Positions 63,690-64,000 of a DNA stretch of 64,000 nt are shown here, one piece after another (position 1 is the first letter of the stretch; each line of letters opens with the position of its first letter). Origin of the DNA: Adiantum capillus-veneris (Eukaryota > Streptophyta > Polypodiopsida > Polypodiales > Pteridaceae); assembly GCA_014529385.2 (NCBI GenBank), contig CM043942.1:49486274-49550273 (forward strand), given 5' to 3'. The notes beneath the pieces are model-generated. The model ran no database searches. It was not told the DNA's origin and saw nothing but the letters and a program-made list of their open reading frames with translations. The position numbers were made by a program, and so were the translations under genes.

Positions 63690-64000
63690 AAGAGTGATAT
63701 ATATAACACTCTTTTAGATAAAATGGGAAAATTCCACATCTTTGGGACTGATTTCAATGCCTAAGGATTCCTATTTCCCATTTGATTTGGGAAAATTTCA
63801 ATTATTTTGGGACTTGTCTTGAGGATTTGTGTTACATTAGACAAAGAGATAGATTCTCAAGAAAATGGTGGTGTTGAGAAACACCTTTTTTTTTTCATGT
63901 TGGTGTTAATTGATACTTTATAAAACATACATAGACACGGATAGCAAGAAAAACAATATATGAAAATGAAATGCTAGTCAATTTCTCCTATTAAGCTAGC
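63686..64000. other. Unassigned end of window
   Basis: AT-rich sequence with no recognisable gene or repeat apart from a short poly-T (63885-63894). Confidence 0.5.

Noticed and set aside
1-64000. tRNA or rRNA genes
   Set aside because: Only primer-binding sites (tRNA complements) were seen; no cloverleaf or rRNA core sequence was noticed by eye, although a small RNA gene could be missed.

Overview
This window is a transposon graveyard from a large land-plant genome. Plant-type evidence: Ty3/gypsy elements with plant primer-binding sites (TGGTATCAGAGC, initiator-Met type; TGGCGCC/TGGCACC...GCCGGGGA, Tat/Athila type), a chromodomain-bearing chromovirus, a Tat-lineage pol with a second (archaeal-type) RNase H, an Athila-like element with a third ORF, and a LINE fragment. 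No rRNA, tRNA, CRISPR array or convincing complete host gene was seen. One lineage (integrase with KSERGHPP-type motif, RT motif FLDD) is one I recall from fungi and non-flowering plants, so a fern, lycophyte, bryophyte or gymnosperm is possible, but the species cannot be assigned.

Layout, left to right. 1-8855 (+): a chromovirus tandem, copy A internal region, one shared 1590-bp LTR, then copy B deleted from the Gag zinc knuckle to the last 33 bp of its LTR. 8856-15882 (-): the 5' half of a Tat/Athila-like element (LTR, PBS, long leader, broken gag), interrupted by the chromovirus. Its leader carries a 1.34-kb CACTAG-ended element and four copies of a 24-bp palindrome. 15883-24403 (+): decayed pol and 3' LTR of the FLDD lineage. 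Within it sit a 1.7-kb chimeric insert between 16-bp direct repeats and, in the LTR, a second CACTAG element. 24407-27190 (+): 3' half of an older chromovirus (copy C). 27191-32590 (-): decayed Tat-type pol with dual RNase H. 32591-36738: microsatellites, unassigned sequence and two unrecognised ORFs. 36739-42138 (-): a gag-only element with LTR and PBS. 42139-47241 (+): a TATA box with an ~86-bp tandem array and unknown ORF, a LINE fragment (-), then an integrase followed by a separate retropepsin-like ORF and a 3' LTR.

47242-56129 (-): the best-preserved element, 8888 bp, with 381-bp LTRs that differ at about two positions and a 5-bp CTCCG target duplication. It encodes gag, pro-pol and a third ORF of about 740 codons after pol that ends in a long coiled coil. 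It is inserted in the LTR of the preceding element. 56130-60275 (+): the rest of that LTR, a second LTR joined to it, a PBS split by a 2.2-kb insert, a leader and a gag start. 60553-62690 (+): LTR, putative PBS and broken gag of the FLDD lineage. 62715-64000: a CpG-rich inverted-repeat cluster, long GT/GA microsatellites and unassigned sequence.

The elements are nested: the FLDD element is interrupted by the Tat/Athila-like element, which is interrupted by the chromovirus tandem. The right-hand LTR family is interrupted by the young Athila-like element. Genes act only within their own element (Gag particle, protease, RT/RNase H, integrase). Only the Athila-like element looks recently mobile.
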